This document shows positions 8,349-15,853 of a DNA stretch of 64,000 nucleotides, piece by piece. Under the pieces are notes generated by a model, which saw only the letters and a list, made by a program, of their open reading frames with translations, was not told where the DNA came from and searched no databases. The translations under genes and the position numbers were made by a program. Source of the stretch: Chloroflexota bacterium (GTDB lineage: Bacteria; Chloroflexota; Dormibacteria; Dormibacterales; Dormibacteraceae); assembly GCA_005879985.1 (NCBI GenBank), contig VBIA01000120.1:1-64000 (forward strand), in the 5' to 3' direction. Every line of letters begins with the position of its first letter. Within the stretch, counting starts at the first letter, position 1.

Positions 8349-9212
8349 ATGAAACACGCGCTGACGGCGGTGCTCTTGGTGGCGGTCATGGCCTGCGGCA
8401 CTACGGTGCCAGGCACCCCGCTGAACCAGTACCAGCTCGAGTTCCGGATCTTCGATCAGTTCGGTCCGCCGGCGTTCTGCGATCCGGACTTCTACCCCAT
8501 CGCGCGCGAAGGCGGCGAGCAGGCCAGCGCGCAGTCGAACTACGCACAGATCCGTGACAACGGGGAGCTCTACTCCGCGATCGTCGAGCACGAGCACCTG
8601 CCCGCGCCGCCGGCCGAGCTCGACGACGCACAGAAGCTGACGCTCTACCGCGCGTTCAAGAAGCTGCGCGCGCTGGACATCCACCCCGGAGGCAGCGGAA
8701 ACTCCTTCTTCGAATACACGACAGCCGATACCTTCACGAAGGTGCAGGGCGACGTGAGCCCCGACGGAACGATCTCCGTCACGTCGAGGACGCAGGGCTC
8801 GCGGCCCAACTGCCCGATCTGCCTCTCGGCGGCGACGCTGATCAGCACGCCTGCCGGCGATGTTGTCGTGACGGCGATTCGTCCCGGAACGCTCGTGTGG
8901 ACACAGGGCGATGACGGGAGCCGCATCGCGGCGCCTGTGATCGCGGTCGGCAGCACGCCGGTTCCCGCGGGCCACCTGATGGTTCACCTCACCCTCGCGG
9001 ACGGACGGCAGCTGTGGGCGTCACCAGGCCACCGCACGGTGGATGGAAGGCCTCTGGGCTCGCTCCGTGTGAGCGACGTTCTCGACGGCTCGCGAGTCAG
9101 CGGCTGGGAGCTCGTGCCGTACGCCGGCGACCGCACGTACGACCTGTTGCCTGCCGGCCCAACGGGACGGTACTGGGCGGACGGTATTCCGCTGGCGAGC
9201 ACTCTCAACTGA
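8349..9212 (+). CDS. lipoprotein with C-terminal Hint (hedgehog/intein-like) domain
   Basis: I chose the ATG at 8349 because AGGGAC precedes it and the product then opens with a lipoprotein signal (MKHALTAVLLVAVMAC, lipobox Cys at residue 16). Residues about 20-150 are of unknown fold. From NCPICLSAATLISTPAG onward the sequence matches the Hint fold: an N-terminal Cys block followed by TAIRPGTLVWT, a B-block-like ASPGHRTVDGRPLGSLR, and an F-block-like TYDLLPAGPTGRYWADGI near the C-terminus. Hint domains catalyse N-S acyl shifts and self-cleavage in inteins and hedgehogs. Here there is no C-extein beyond about five residues (ASTLN), so any activity would release the N-terminal part or attach it to a nucleophile. 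The gene is divergent from moxR and convergent with the next gene. Confidence 0.7.
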   Translation: MKHALTAVLLVAVMACGTTVPGTPLNQYQLEFRIFDQFGPPAFCDPDFYPIAREGGEQASAQSNYAQIRDNGELYSAIVEHEHLPAPPAELDDAQKLTLYRAFKKLRALDIHPGGSGNSFFEYTTADTFTKVQGDVSPDGTISVTSRTQGSRPNCPICLSAATLISTPAGDVVVTAIRPGTLVWTQGDDGSRIAAPVIAVGSTPVPAGHLMVHLTLADGRQLWASPGHRTVDGRPLGSLRVSDVLDGSRVSGWELVPYAGDRTYDLLPAGPTGRYWADGIPLASTLN

Positions 9213-9214
9213 GC

Positions 9215-9922
9215 TCAGAAGTTGATCGTTTCGCTGAAGCCCGGACCGTCGACCTGCCACCCAACGCAGCCGGTGTTGCCCTTCGGCTGGCCGTCCTCGA
9301 TCTGCCAGGCGTACGGCGGCGTCACGCTGTAGATGACCAGTTCGAGATGCTGCTCGACGACCTGGCCGTCCAGCACGTCGGTGCCGATGACCGGTCCGCT
9401 GGCGTACTGGCCGACGAACACGACCGGTTGACCGTGGATCAAGTCCCTCGCCCGGACCAGGATCGGGCCGGCGACGACTCCGTCGGCGAAGAGGAAGTCA
9501 TGGAAGTAGTTGCCCCAGCTTGTGGGGATCTCGACCGCGCTTCCTGACATATGGAATGGACCAGCACCCGCGTCTCCGCCGCTGCCATACGGTCCATGTG
9601 GGCAGTCGAAGGCCGAGCGAACCATCGGCTGGTGCAAGGGCCGGGCTTCGAGCTTCTGGAGCGGCGTCTGCGGCGCGGCCGGCACCGGGGGCGCGCTGTA
9701 CGACCTCCAGTCGGCGAGGAGCCGCCCACCCACCAGGGCTCCAGCAACCACCGCAATCACAACGAACACCGCGACCAAGGAAAGCGGGGCGCGCAGCCGG
9801 ATTGACCACGCAGCCTGTCGCGGGCGGTCGCTCGAGACGGTCATAACCACGCGCTCGCTCAACCCGGCGTCCTCACGGCCCAGCTCGTCGTATGCCACAT
9901 GCAGCTCGCTGCGCAAGCTCAC
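9215..9922 (-). CDS. single-pass membrane protein encoded after an ECF sigma factor (possible anti-sigma)
   Basis: A 235-residue protein with about 45 cytoplasmic residues, one membrane segment (SLVAVFVVIAVVAGALVGGRLL) and an extracytoplasmic domain of about 150 residues rich in Gly, Pro and Val. It starts with GTG overlapping the sigma-factor stop (GTGA), so the two are co-translated. That topology and coupling fit an anti-sigma factor that holds the ECF sigma at the membrane. I do not see a ZAS-type zinc motif, so the assignment rests on context. The outer domain (FHDFLFADGVVAGPILVRARDL) is not recognised. Confidence 0.55.
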   Translation of the reverse strand: MSLRSELHVAYDELGREDAGLSERVVMTVSSDRPRQAAWSIRLRAPLSLVAVFVVIAVVAGALVGGRLLADWRSYSAPPVPAAPQTPLQKLEARPLHQPMVRSAFDCPHGPYGSGGDAGAGPFHMSGSAVEIPTSWGNYFHDFLFADGVVAGPILVRARDLIHGQPVVFVGQYASGPVIGTDVLDGQVVEQHLELVIYSVTPPYAWQIEDGQPKGNTGCVGWQVDGPGFSETINF

Positions 9923-10455
9923 CTCAATGCCTCCTCGACGTCGACGCCAGGCCGCAGCCGCTTGATCGAGCGATAGAGCCGCGAGCGCGTGGCGGACAAC
10001 GAATTCCCGACCGCGATCGCCACCTCTTCAAGAGGCAGATCGAGATAGAAATACAGGACGACGATCAGCTTGTCTTCGCGAGGAAGCCGAGCCACCGCTT
10101 GGCGCAGATCGGCGTTGCGGAGCGTGCTGTCCTCGCCGGAGACGATCGCCAGCTCCTCCGGCACGCCCATGCTGACGCCTGACGACCACTTTTGCCGCCG
10201 GGCGTTGCGGCACTTGTTGGCGACTACCCCGAGAAACCACGGCCGGAGGCGACCCTGGTCGCGCATCGTCGCGAGCTTGCGCCACGCGGTGAATGACGCC
10301 TCCTGGACCGCGTCTTCGGCGGCTCCGCGGTCATGGAGCATGGCCAGCGCCAGGCGGAATCCTGGCTCGATGAGCGGCCGCAGCAGATCACCGAAGACGC
10401 GCTCGCTCGCAATTGCTGAGCCTCGCGGCGTCTTGATCTCGGCCACTTGCTGCAT
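9919..10455 (-). CDS. ECF-type RNA polymerase sigma factor
   Basis: A 178-residue sigma-70 family protein with region 2 (AMLHDRGAAEDAVQEASFTAWRKLAT, then RPWFLGVVANKCRNARR) and region 4 (LPREDKLIVVLYFYLDLPLEEVAIAVGNSLSATRSRLYRSIKRLR). Regions 1 and 3 are missing, as expected for the extracytoplasmic function group. It would redirect RNA polymerase to stress or envelope promoters and is probably controlled by the membrane protein encoded directly after it. The start ATG is preceded by AGGTGAG. This is the first of three ECF sigma / membrane-partner pairs in the window. Confidence 0.92.
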   Translation of the reverse strand: MQQVAEIKTPRGSAIASERVFGDLLRPLIEPGFRLALAMLHDRGAAEDAVQEASFTAWRKLATMRDQGRLRPWFLGVVANKCRNARRQKWSSGVSMGVPEELAIVSGEDSTLRNADLRQAVARLPREDKLIVVLYFYLDLPLEEVAIAVGNSLSATRSRLYRSIKRLRPGVDVEEALR

Positions 10456-10507
10456 GTCTCACCTGTTCCTGTAACCAGGACGGCGGTTTGTTGCAGAGGA
10501 CCGGAGT

Positions 10508-11434
10508 CTAGGAGACTTCCTCTTCTTCGACGAGCCTCAGGTGGCCACTGACGTTCAGTCCGAGATGACGCGCGAAAAAGCCCGCGACACGCTCGACGTA
10601 CAGCGGCCGGTCCGCGAAGTACGCGCCTGCATGAGGCGCGCCCTGCACGATCCAGATCTCGCGCGGCCCGCGGTACGCGTCGTACAGGCGGCGGCTGTGG
10701 TTCACGTTGGTGATGCGGTCCGCGCCGCCGTGGATGAAGAATAGCGGTCGCGGCTCGAGCGAGCTTAGAACCGAAATCGGGCTGCAATCGGCAAGCTTGC
10801 TGCCGCTGCGCGCGCGCAGCATCAGCCCGGCGAGCCATACGAACGGCGTGCCCGGCAGCCTCGCTCGCGTGCGCACGTTCTCGATGAGCAAGGTGCGCAG
10901 GTCGCTGAAGGGACTGTCGAGCACCAGCGCCTCGACGCCAGGCTCGCCGGCAGCGCCGAGCAACGAGACGACCGCGCCCATCGAGTACCCGAGCAAACCG
11001 ATGCGCGCCCGCGGTATGCGCTTGCGCGCGAAAGCGATCACCGCCTGCAGCTCCAGCACCTCCTTGATGCCGAAGGTGATCGCGGCGCGGTCGCTGCCCA
11101 ACATGCCGCGGTAGGAGTAAACGATCACGTTGAAGCCCTTGCGCCACAGCGCAATCGAGATACCGAGCGCGCCCTGCCGCTGGCCCTTGTGTCCGCCCGA
11201 CACGATGACCGTCTGCGGCGAGCCGGGCTGCCGGAAGTACCACGCGCCGAAGTTGACGCCGTCGGCGGTGACGAGCTCGACGTCCTCGTAGTCCGCCTGG
11301 AACTCGAACGGAGTGAAGGTGAGGTCCTCGACATCAGCCGGCCGCACGGGCACGAACGCGCGGTGATACACGAAGTAGGCGACGGCGATATAGGTCGCCA
11401 GCAGGGCCAGGGCGACGAGGACCGCGTACTGCAT
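10508..11434 (-). CDS. membrane-anchored alpha/beta hydrolase
   Basis: A 308-residue alpha/beta hydrolase with one N-terminal membrane helix (YAVLVALALLATYIAVAYFVY). The nucleophile elbow is GYSMGAVV, with the Ser near residue 150; the acid is probably in FFIHGGADRITN and the His in GAPHAGAYF. Oxyanion-hole residues lie around VIVSGGHKGQRQG. The overall pattern is like serine-aminopeptidase or BAAT-type hydrolases that act on small esters or acyl groups, here probably on the outer or inner membrane face. It follows the adenosyltransferase gene by 19 bp on the same strand, but no pathway link is apparent. The substrate is unknown. Confidence 0.82.
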   Translation of the reverse strand: MQYAVLVALALLATYIAVAYFVYHRAFVPVRPADVEDLTFTPFEFQADYEDVELVTADGVNFGAWYFRQPGSPQTVIVSGGHKGQRQGALGISIALWRKGFNVIVYSYRGMLGSDRAAITFGIKEVLELQAVIAFARKRIPRARIGLLGYSMGAVVSLLGAAGEPGVEALVLDSPFSDLRTLLIENVRTRARLPGTPFVWLAGLMLRARSGSKLADCSPISVLSSLEPRPLFFIHGGADRITNVNHSRRLYDAYRGPREIWIVQGAPHAGAYFADRPLYVERVAGFFARHLGLNVSGHLRLVEEEEVS

Positions 11435-11453
11435 CGGGCTACCGATTCGAACT

Positions 11454-12014
11454 TTACGTTCTGGCCGGTTTGGCCGCTCGTCCCGCCCGGTTTTCCTCGT
11501 AGCGGGCGAGCACGAAGAGCATCAGGCTGAGCCGGTTCAGCCAGCGCAGGACCTCCGGGTTGGCCACGCCGCCCAGCCCTTGGAGCGCGAGCGCGCGCCG
11601 CTCCGCGCGGCGGACGATCGCGCGCGCCAGGTCGAGCGCGCCTGACGCTGGCGTGGAGCCAGGCAGCACAAAGCCCTCAGGCATCGTGACCGCGTCCTCG
11701 AGTTTCGTGGTCACCTCTTCCAGCCGGCGGACGTCCTTGGCGCTGACCTTCGCGAAGCTCTTTCGCGATTTGGGATTGGTGCCTAGCTCGGCACCGAGCG
11801 CGTAGAGGCCTCGCTGCGCCTCCTCGCAGACCTCGCGAACGCGCGCGTCATCAGAAAGCCCCTTGGCCAGGCCGAGCGCGCTCGACGCCTCGTCGACGGT
11901 GCCAAAGGCCTCGATGCGCGGGTCGTCCTTGCGGACGCGTCCACCGCCCAGCAGTCCAGTGGTTCCGTCGTCGCCCGACGCGGTCAGCTCGAGCATCCGC
12001 TTCTTGCGCGGCAT
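11454..12014 (-). CDS. cob(I)yrinic acid a,c-diamide adenosyltransferase, PduO type
   Basis: A 186-residue protein of the PduO/MMAB ATP:cob(I)alamin adenosyltransferase family, which makes adenosylcobalamin from reduced cobalamin and ATP. The ATP-binding N-terminal motif is visible as GDDGTTGLLGGGRVRKDDPRIEA, followed by FGTVDEASSALG. The later signatures are LDLARAIVRRAERRAL and LRWLNRLSLMLFVLARYEE. Length and motifs are complete. The gene lies 5 bp after the phosphofructokinase gene on the same strand. It implies B12-dependent enzymes elsewhere in the genome, for example a mutase or class II ribonucleotide reductase. Confidence 0.93.
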   Translation of the reverse strand: MPRKKRMLELTASGDDGTTGLLGGGRVRKDDPRIEAFGTVDEASSALGLAKGLSDDARVREVCEEAQRGLYALGAELGTNPKSRKSFAKVSAKDVRRLEEVTTKLEDAVTMPEGFVLPGSTPASGALDLARAIVRRAERRALALQGLGGVANPEVLRWLNRLSLMLFVLARYEENRAGRAAKPART

Positions 12015-12019
12015 GCTGC

Positions 12020-13051
12020 TTAAGAGAAGATCCGGCTCAGCTCGTAGAGATCCTGCGGCACGCGCCGTGTCTCGGCGATCACGTCGACCACCGGGACCAC
12101 CTGGACGCCGCCGTCGCGCCTGATCGGGATGACTCCGCTCTTCCCCGCCATGATCAGGTCGGCCGCGCAGGCGCCAAGCCGAGTGGCCCAGATGCGATCG
12201 GACGGCGAAGGGGATCCGCCACGCTGCAGGTGACCGAGCACCGTCACTCGCGTCTCGAACCCGGTCTCGCGTTCGACGCTGCTGGCGAGCAGGTCACCCA
12301 CGCCATGTTTGGCGAGCCGCACGTGGCCGAACGCGTCGGTATCGCCCTCGCGCGACTCGGCATCGACGCCGGGGATGCTCACCCCCTCCGCCACGACGAT
12401 GATGCTGAACAGCTTGCCGTCGCCGCGCCGCCGGTAGAGGTGGGCCACGACCTCTTTGAGGGTGAGCGGGAACTCGGGAATCATGATCAGGTCGGCGCCG
12501 CCGGCGATGCCGCCCATCAACGCCACCCAGCCGGTGTCGCGTCCCATGACCTCGACCACCATGACGCGGTGATGCGCGGAAGCCGTCGTGTGGAGCCGGT
12601 CGAGCGCGTCGGTGACCACGCCCACCGCGGTGTCGAAGCCGATGCAGAAGTCGGTGACCGACAGGTCGTTGTCGATCGTCTTGGGAACGCCGACCGTGGC
12701 GAAGCCCGCCTCGTGCATCGCGGCCGCGACGCTTAGCGTGTCGTCGCCGCCGATCGCCACCAGCGCGTCGATGCCGCTGCGCCGCAACATGCGCATCGCG
12801 GTCGCGACGCCGTCCTTGATCTTCAGCGGGTTGGTGCGCGACGTCCCGAGGATGGTGCCGCCCAACGGCAGAATTCCGCGCACGTCCTGCGCTGTCATCT
12901 CGCGAATCAGTCCGTCTTCGAGGCAGCCCGCCCACCCGTTCTGGACGCCGCTCACGTGGTGCCCGAGCTGGAACGCTCGCCGCGCCACGGCGCGGATGGC
13001 AGCGTTCAGGCCGGGCGCGTCTCCTCCACCGGTGAGGATCCCGATTCGCAC
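12020..13051 (-). CDS. 6-phosphofructokinase, residues of the PPi-dependent type
   Basis: A 343-residue phosphofructokinase starting at a GTG. The phosphate-donor loop is TGGGDAPGLNAAIR, the catalytic motif PKTIDNDL and the substrate motif EVMGRDTGWVALMGG. Counting from the start, residue 104 is Asp (in GGDDTL) and residue 124 is Lys (in VPKTIDND). In the family those two residues mark pyrophosphate-dependent enzymes, whereas ATP-dependent enzymes of the E. coli type have Gly at both. I therefore predict reversible phosphorylation of fructose 6-phosphate with PPi. The 5' end overlaps a HAD phosphatase by 46 bp, and the adenosyltransferase gene follows after 5 bp. Confidence 0.93.
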   Translation of the reverse strand: MRIGILTGGGDAPGLNAAIRAVARRAFQLGHHVSGVQNGWAGCLEDGLIREMTAQDVRGILPLGGTILGTSRTNPLKIKDGVATAMRMLRRSGIDALVAIGGDDTLSVAAAMHEAGFATVGVPKTIDNDLSVTDFCIGFDTAVGVVTDALDRLHTTASAHHRVMVVEVMGRDTGWVALMGGIAGGADLIMIPEFPLTLKEVVAHLYRRRGDGKLFSIIVVAEGVSIPGVDAESREGDTDAFGHVRLAKHGVGDLLASSVERETGFETRVTVLGHLQRGGSPSPSDRIWATRLGACAADLIMAGKSGVIPIRRDGGVQVVPVVDVIAETRRVPQDLYELSRIFS

Positions 13052-13731
13052 CGAAATACTGTAAGGCCCAAGCTGGTGGCCAGACTCTCAGGCGTCGCGC
13101 CTGCCAGCGATGAGAGAACGACGTCCGCGCGGCTCAGGTCCTGGCCGGCGGTGATGGTGTTGGGCACCGCGACGCAGAACATCCCCGCCGCCTTCGCGGC
13201 GAGCACACCGTTGGGCGAGTCCTCGATCGCGACCGACTCGCCTGGCGCAACACCGAGGCAGTCGAGCGTCGCCACGAAGAGATCCGGCGCGGGCTTGACC
13301 AGCTGGACGTCGTCGCGGCACCGGATGCACTCGAACAGACCCAGGATGCCGAGTCGCTCGAGATGCTCCCTGACCCAGCCCTGGCTGGAGCTCGAGGCGA
13401 CGCCCGTCTTCAGGCCGATGTCGCGCGCCGCCGCCGCCAGCTCCGCGACGCCGGGCAAGACCGCCTGCTCCAGCACGAGCTCGCTGCGCCGGCGCATCCG
13501 CTCGTCGAGCACCTCCTGCGTCAGCGCTCGGCCGAGTCGTTCCTCGAGGTTGGCGCGCGGGTCGAACGCCGCATTCGAGGAGCCGACGGTCTGCATCCAG
13601 CGGTCGAAGGGCAGCTCCTGGCCGTGCGCCGTGTAAACCTCCAGCCACGACCGGTAGATCGGTTCTTCCGTGTCCAGGATCAGGCCGTCGAAGTCGAAGA
13701 CGATCGCCCTCAACGCGGGTGTCACCCCCAT
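13006..13731 (-). CDS. HAD-superfamily phosphatase, beta-phosphoglucomutase-like
   Basis: A 241-residue HAD hydrolase of the subfamily with a helical cap between motifs I and II. Motif I is FDFDGLILDTEE with the nucleophilic Asp, motif II is TGVASSSS, motif III the Lys in LVKPAPDLF, and motif IV is AIEDSPNGVLAAKAAGM. The family includes beta-phosphoglucomutases and sugar-phosphate phosphatases; which it is cannot be decided. Its 3' end overlaps the phosphofructokinase start by 46 bp, suggesting co-expression in sugar-phosphate metabolism. It is divergent from the DUF2254 gene. Confidence 0.88.
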   Translation of the reverse strand: MGVTPALRAIVFDFDGLILDTEEPIYRSWLEVYTAHGQELPFDRWMQTVGSSNAAFDPRANLEERLGRALTQEVLDERMRRRSELVLEQAVLPGVAELAAAARDIGLKTGVASSSSQGWVREHLERLGILGLFECIRCRDDVQLVKPAPDLFVATLDCLGVAPGESVAIEDSPNGVLAAKAAGMFCVAVPNTITAGQDLSRADVVLSSLAGATPESLATSLGLTVFRCESGSSPVEETRPA

Positions 13732-13761
13732 ACCAAAGGCTTAGTATCGCCGCACATTTCA

Positions 13762-15471
13762 GTGCCCGAGAACGACGTCCAGATCCAGTCCGCCAAGCGA
13801 TCGGTTACAGCAGGCCTGCCGGCCGGTCTGATCGTCGCTCTGCCGGGGTTTGCCCTGGTCGCGCTGGTCGCGATGCTGGTCATCCTTTTCGGCTTCCTGG
13901 ACGCCAGCCACTACACGACCCTGGCCAATCTCTTGACGCCCGACCCGGCCGCGGCTGCCGGCACGGTCTCGCTTGCGGGCGGCGCCGAGGGCGTCACCTT
14001 GAGCATCGTCATCCTGGTCGTCTTCTACGGAATCCAGACCACCTCGTCGCGCTACTCGCCGCGCATCATCGACATCTTCACGCGCAACCCGCTCAACGCG
14101 CTGGTGTTCACGTTCGCGCTGGCGTCGATCCTCTACACCTTTCTCGTCCGCGCAGAGATCAGGCCCAACTACGTGCCGATGTGGAGCGTGGCGCTGGCGG
14201 TGGTGTTCGCGCTGGCGAACTTCGCGATCCTGCTGCCGTACGTCATCTACATCTTCGACATCATGCGTGCGGAGAGCCTGATAAAAGGCATCCGCAAGCG
14301 GGCGACGCGCGACATCCGCAAATCGGTGACGGGCAGACGCGGCCGCGACGGGGTGATGACCTGCCTATCGCAGATCACCGACATCGTCTTCGGCTCCATC
14401 CAGCTCGGCGACGTTCCCGTGTCCATCTACGGCGTCGAGGCCCTCAGCCGGTTCGTGGCCGACGACTACCTGCGCGTCAAGAAGAAACTGCGGCCGGAAT
14501 GGTTCCATGTCGGACACTCCGATCTGCCCGGCGCGTCCGACCAGATCCTGGCCGAGGTCAACCGCGCACGCACGTGGGTCGAGTATTTGATCCTGTCGAG
14601 CTTCGTCGACTTCGTCGGGCTCACACCCGTCCACCGCAAGGAGGCTGTGCACGCGATCGCCCTGGCGACGCGCGACATCGGGCTCGCGGCCATCGAGGTT
14701 GGCGACCCCGAGGTCGCGGACCTGAGCGTTCGGTTCTTCAACACGTACCTTCGCACTGCGATCACCCGCACGGCGCCGACCTTTGCGTCGTCGACGATGA
14801 ACGAGTACCGGCGCCTGGCCATCGGCGCGCTCGAGTGGCGTCCGGACATATCGGTGGAATCGGCTGCGCACCTCCTGCGGTACGGACGCCATTTCGACGA
14901 GTCGGGCATGCCTGCGATCTTCGGCGCCGCCGCGGAGGACGTCGCCGACCTGGCGATCGAGGCTCAGGGCCGCGACCCCGAGGTCACGCGCCGGCTGGCG
15001 CTGCTGCTCGTGCGCAACCTCCAGGATTTGATCCCCACCGCACGGCCCATCGGCCTCAACGGCCTGTTCAAGGCCGTGGCGAAGCTCGCGTTCTGGGCTA
15101 TGGCCTCAGACGCCAAGGACGTGAGCGGCATCCTGGTGGAAGGCATCGCGTGGGCGCCGCCAGACTTCGTGGACGGCGCGCTCAACCGCATGGAGTCGAT
15201 GCGGTCGGGCCTGTTCTGGGAGGTCAACGAGCGCGTCATCGCCTTCGACTGGGTCGAGGAGCCACTGCGCGCCCAGATCCCGCGCCTGCGCGCCGCGCTG
15301 AAGCGTGCGCACGGCGGTGGCGGCGCCGAGGAGCTCACCGCGGAGCCGGCAGCGGGCATGGTCATGACAGATCTGATCGCGCCGACGCAGCCGTCGCTCC
15401 CGGTCATCCCCGCCAACGGCAAGCGGGCCGTCGTTCCCGAGCAGCAGGGCGCCAACACGCCGGCTCAGTGA
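13762..15471 (+). CDS. DUF2254-like membrane protein
   Basis: The track ORF begins inside the opposite-strand HAD gene. I start at the GTG at 13762, giving 569 residues beginning PENDVQIQSAKRSVTAG. Four hydrophobic segments occupy roughly residues 20-175 (GLIVALPGFALVALVAMLVIL, VTLSIVILVVFYGIQ, ALVFTFALASILYTFLV, AVVFALANFAILLPYVIYIF). The conserved DUF2254-like stretch SSRYSPRIIDIFTRNPLNALVF lies between them. The remaining 390 residues are soluble and helical. The family is described only as predicted membrane proteins. I see no enzyme motif. Confidence 0.7.
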   Translation: MPENDVQIQSAKRSVTAGLPAGLIVALPGFALVALVAMLVILFGFLDASHYTTLANLLTPDPAAAAGTVSLAGGAEGVTLSIVILVVFYGIQTTSSRYSPRIIDIFTRNPLNALVFTFALASILYTFLVRAEIRPNYVPMWSVALAVVFALANFAILLPYVIYIFDIMRAESLIKGIRKRATRDIRKSVTGRRGRDGVMTCLSQITDIVFGSIQLGDVPVSIYGVEALSRFVADDYLRVKKKLRPEWFHVGHSDLPGASDQILAEVNRARTWVEYLILSSFVDFVGLTPVHRKEAVHAIALATRDIGLAAIEVGDPEVADLSVRFFNTYLRTAITRTAPTFASSTMNEYRRLAIGALEWRPDISVESAAHLLRYGRHFDESGMPAIFGAAAEDVADLAIEAQGRDPEVTRRLALLLVRNLQDLIPTARPIGLNGLFKAVAKLAFWAMASDAKDVSGILVEGIAWAPPDFVDGALNRMESMRSGLFWEVNERVIAFDWVEEPLRAQIPRLRAALKRAHGGGGAEELTAEPAAGMVMTDLIAPTQPSLPVIPANGKRAVVPEQQGANTPAQ

Positions 15472-15513
15472 CGGGCGCGCTCTGGCCGAGGGCCCCGGCC
15501 GGCGCCTCTCGCT

Positions 15514-15699
15514 CTAGAAAGCGATCGCGGTGCCCTTCGGGTAGAGGGCCTGGGCGCGGCGGGCAGCCTCGGCCCCCGTCGGCGCCGGAACGGTCGTATA
15601 GCGGATGACGCGGCCCGTCTCGTAAACCGCGACCCGCCACGGCACGAGCTCGCGACCGTCCTTGCCAACGATCCTTACGGCGCCCTCGTAAACGGTCAT
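15514..15699 (-). CDS. small hypothetical protein
   Basis: The track gives 110 residues, but the first 49 run through a tandem intergenic repeat and look non-coding. From the ATG at 15699 the product is a tidy 61-residue protein (MTVYEGAVRIVGKDGRELVP ... GAEAARRAQALYPKGTAIAF). It has alternating strands and one helix and no membrane segment or Cys. It resembles small beta-alpha proteins of unknown role. It lies alone between the DUF2254 gene, which points toward it, and the antiporter gene. Not recognised. Confidence 0.5.
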   Translation of the reverse strand: MTVYEGAVRIVGKDGRELVPWRVAVYETGRVIRYTTVPAPTGAEAARRAQALYPKGTAIAF

Positions 15700-15790
15700 C
15701 TGGCTATGAACCGTAGCCAGCCGGCCCTGTTGTGGCCATCCTGGAAATCGATGAGCCCGGGCCATGGATTCCCACGAAGGTGGCCAGAGC

Positions 15791-15839
15791 TGACATCCCC
15801 ACCTGACATCCCCACCTGACCTCCCCACCAGTGGGGAGG
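15791..15839. repeat. 13-bp tandem repeat plus CTCCCCAC/GTGGGGAG hairpin
   Basis: Three consecutive 13-bp units TGACATCCCCACC (the third has TGACCTCCCCACC) start at 15791, 15804 and 15817. The last runs into a perfect 9-bp inverted repeat CCTCCCCAC-CA-GTGGGGAGG at 15820-15839. It sits in the gap downstream of the antiporter gene and could terminate it, but no T-run follows. The hairpin half recurs in other gaps of the window. Confidence 0.6.
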
Positions 15840-15853
15840 GACCCAACTGGCGC

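Noticed and set aside
13719-15608. 629-aa plus-strand ORF
   Set aside because: A frame-shifted shadow of the DUF2254-like gene, dominated by Arg, Gly and Pro with no hydrophobic pattern.
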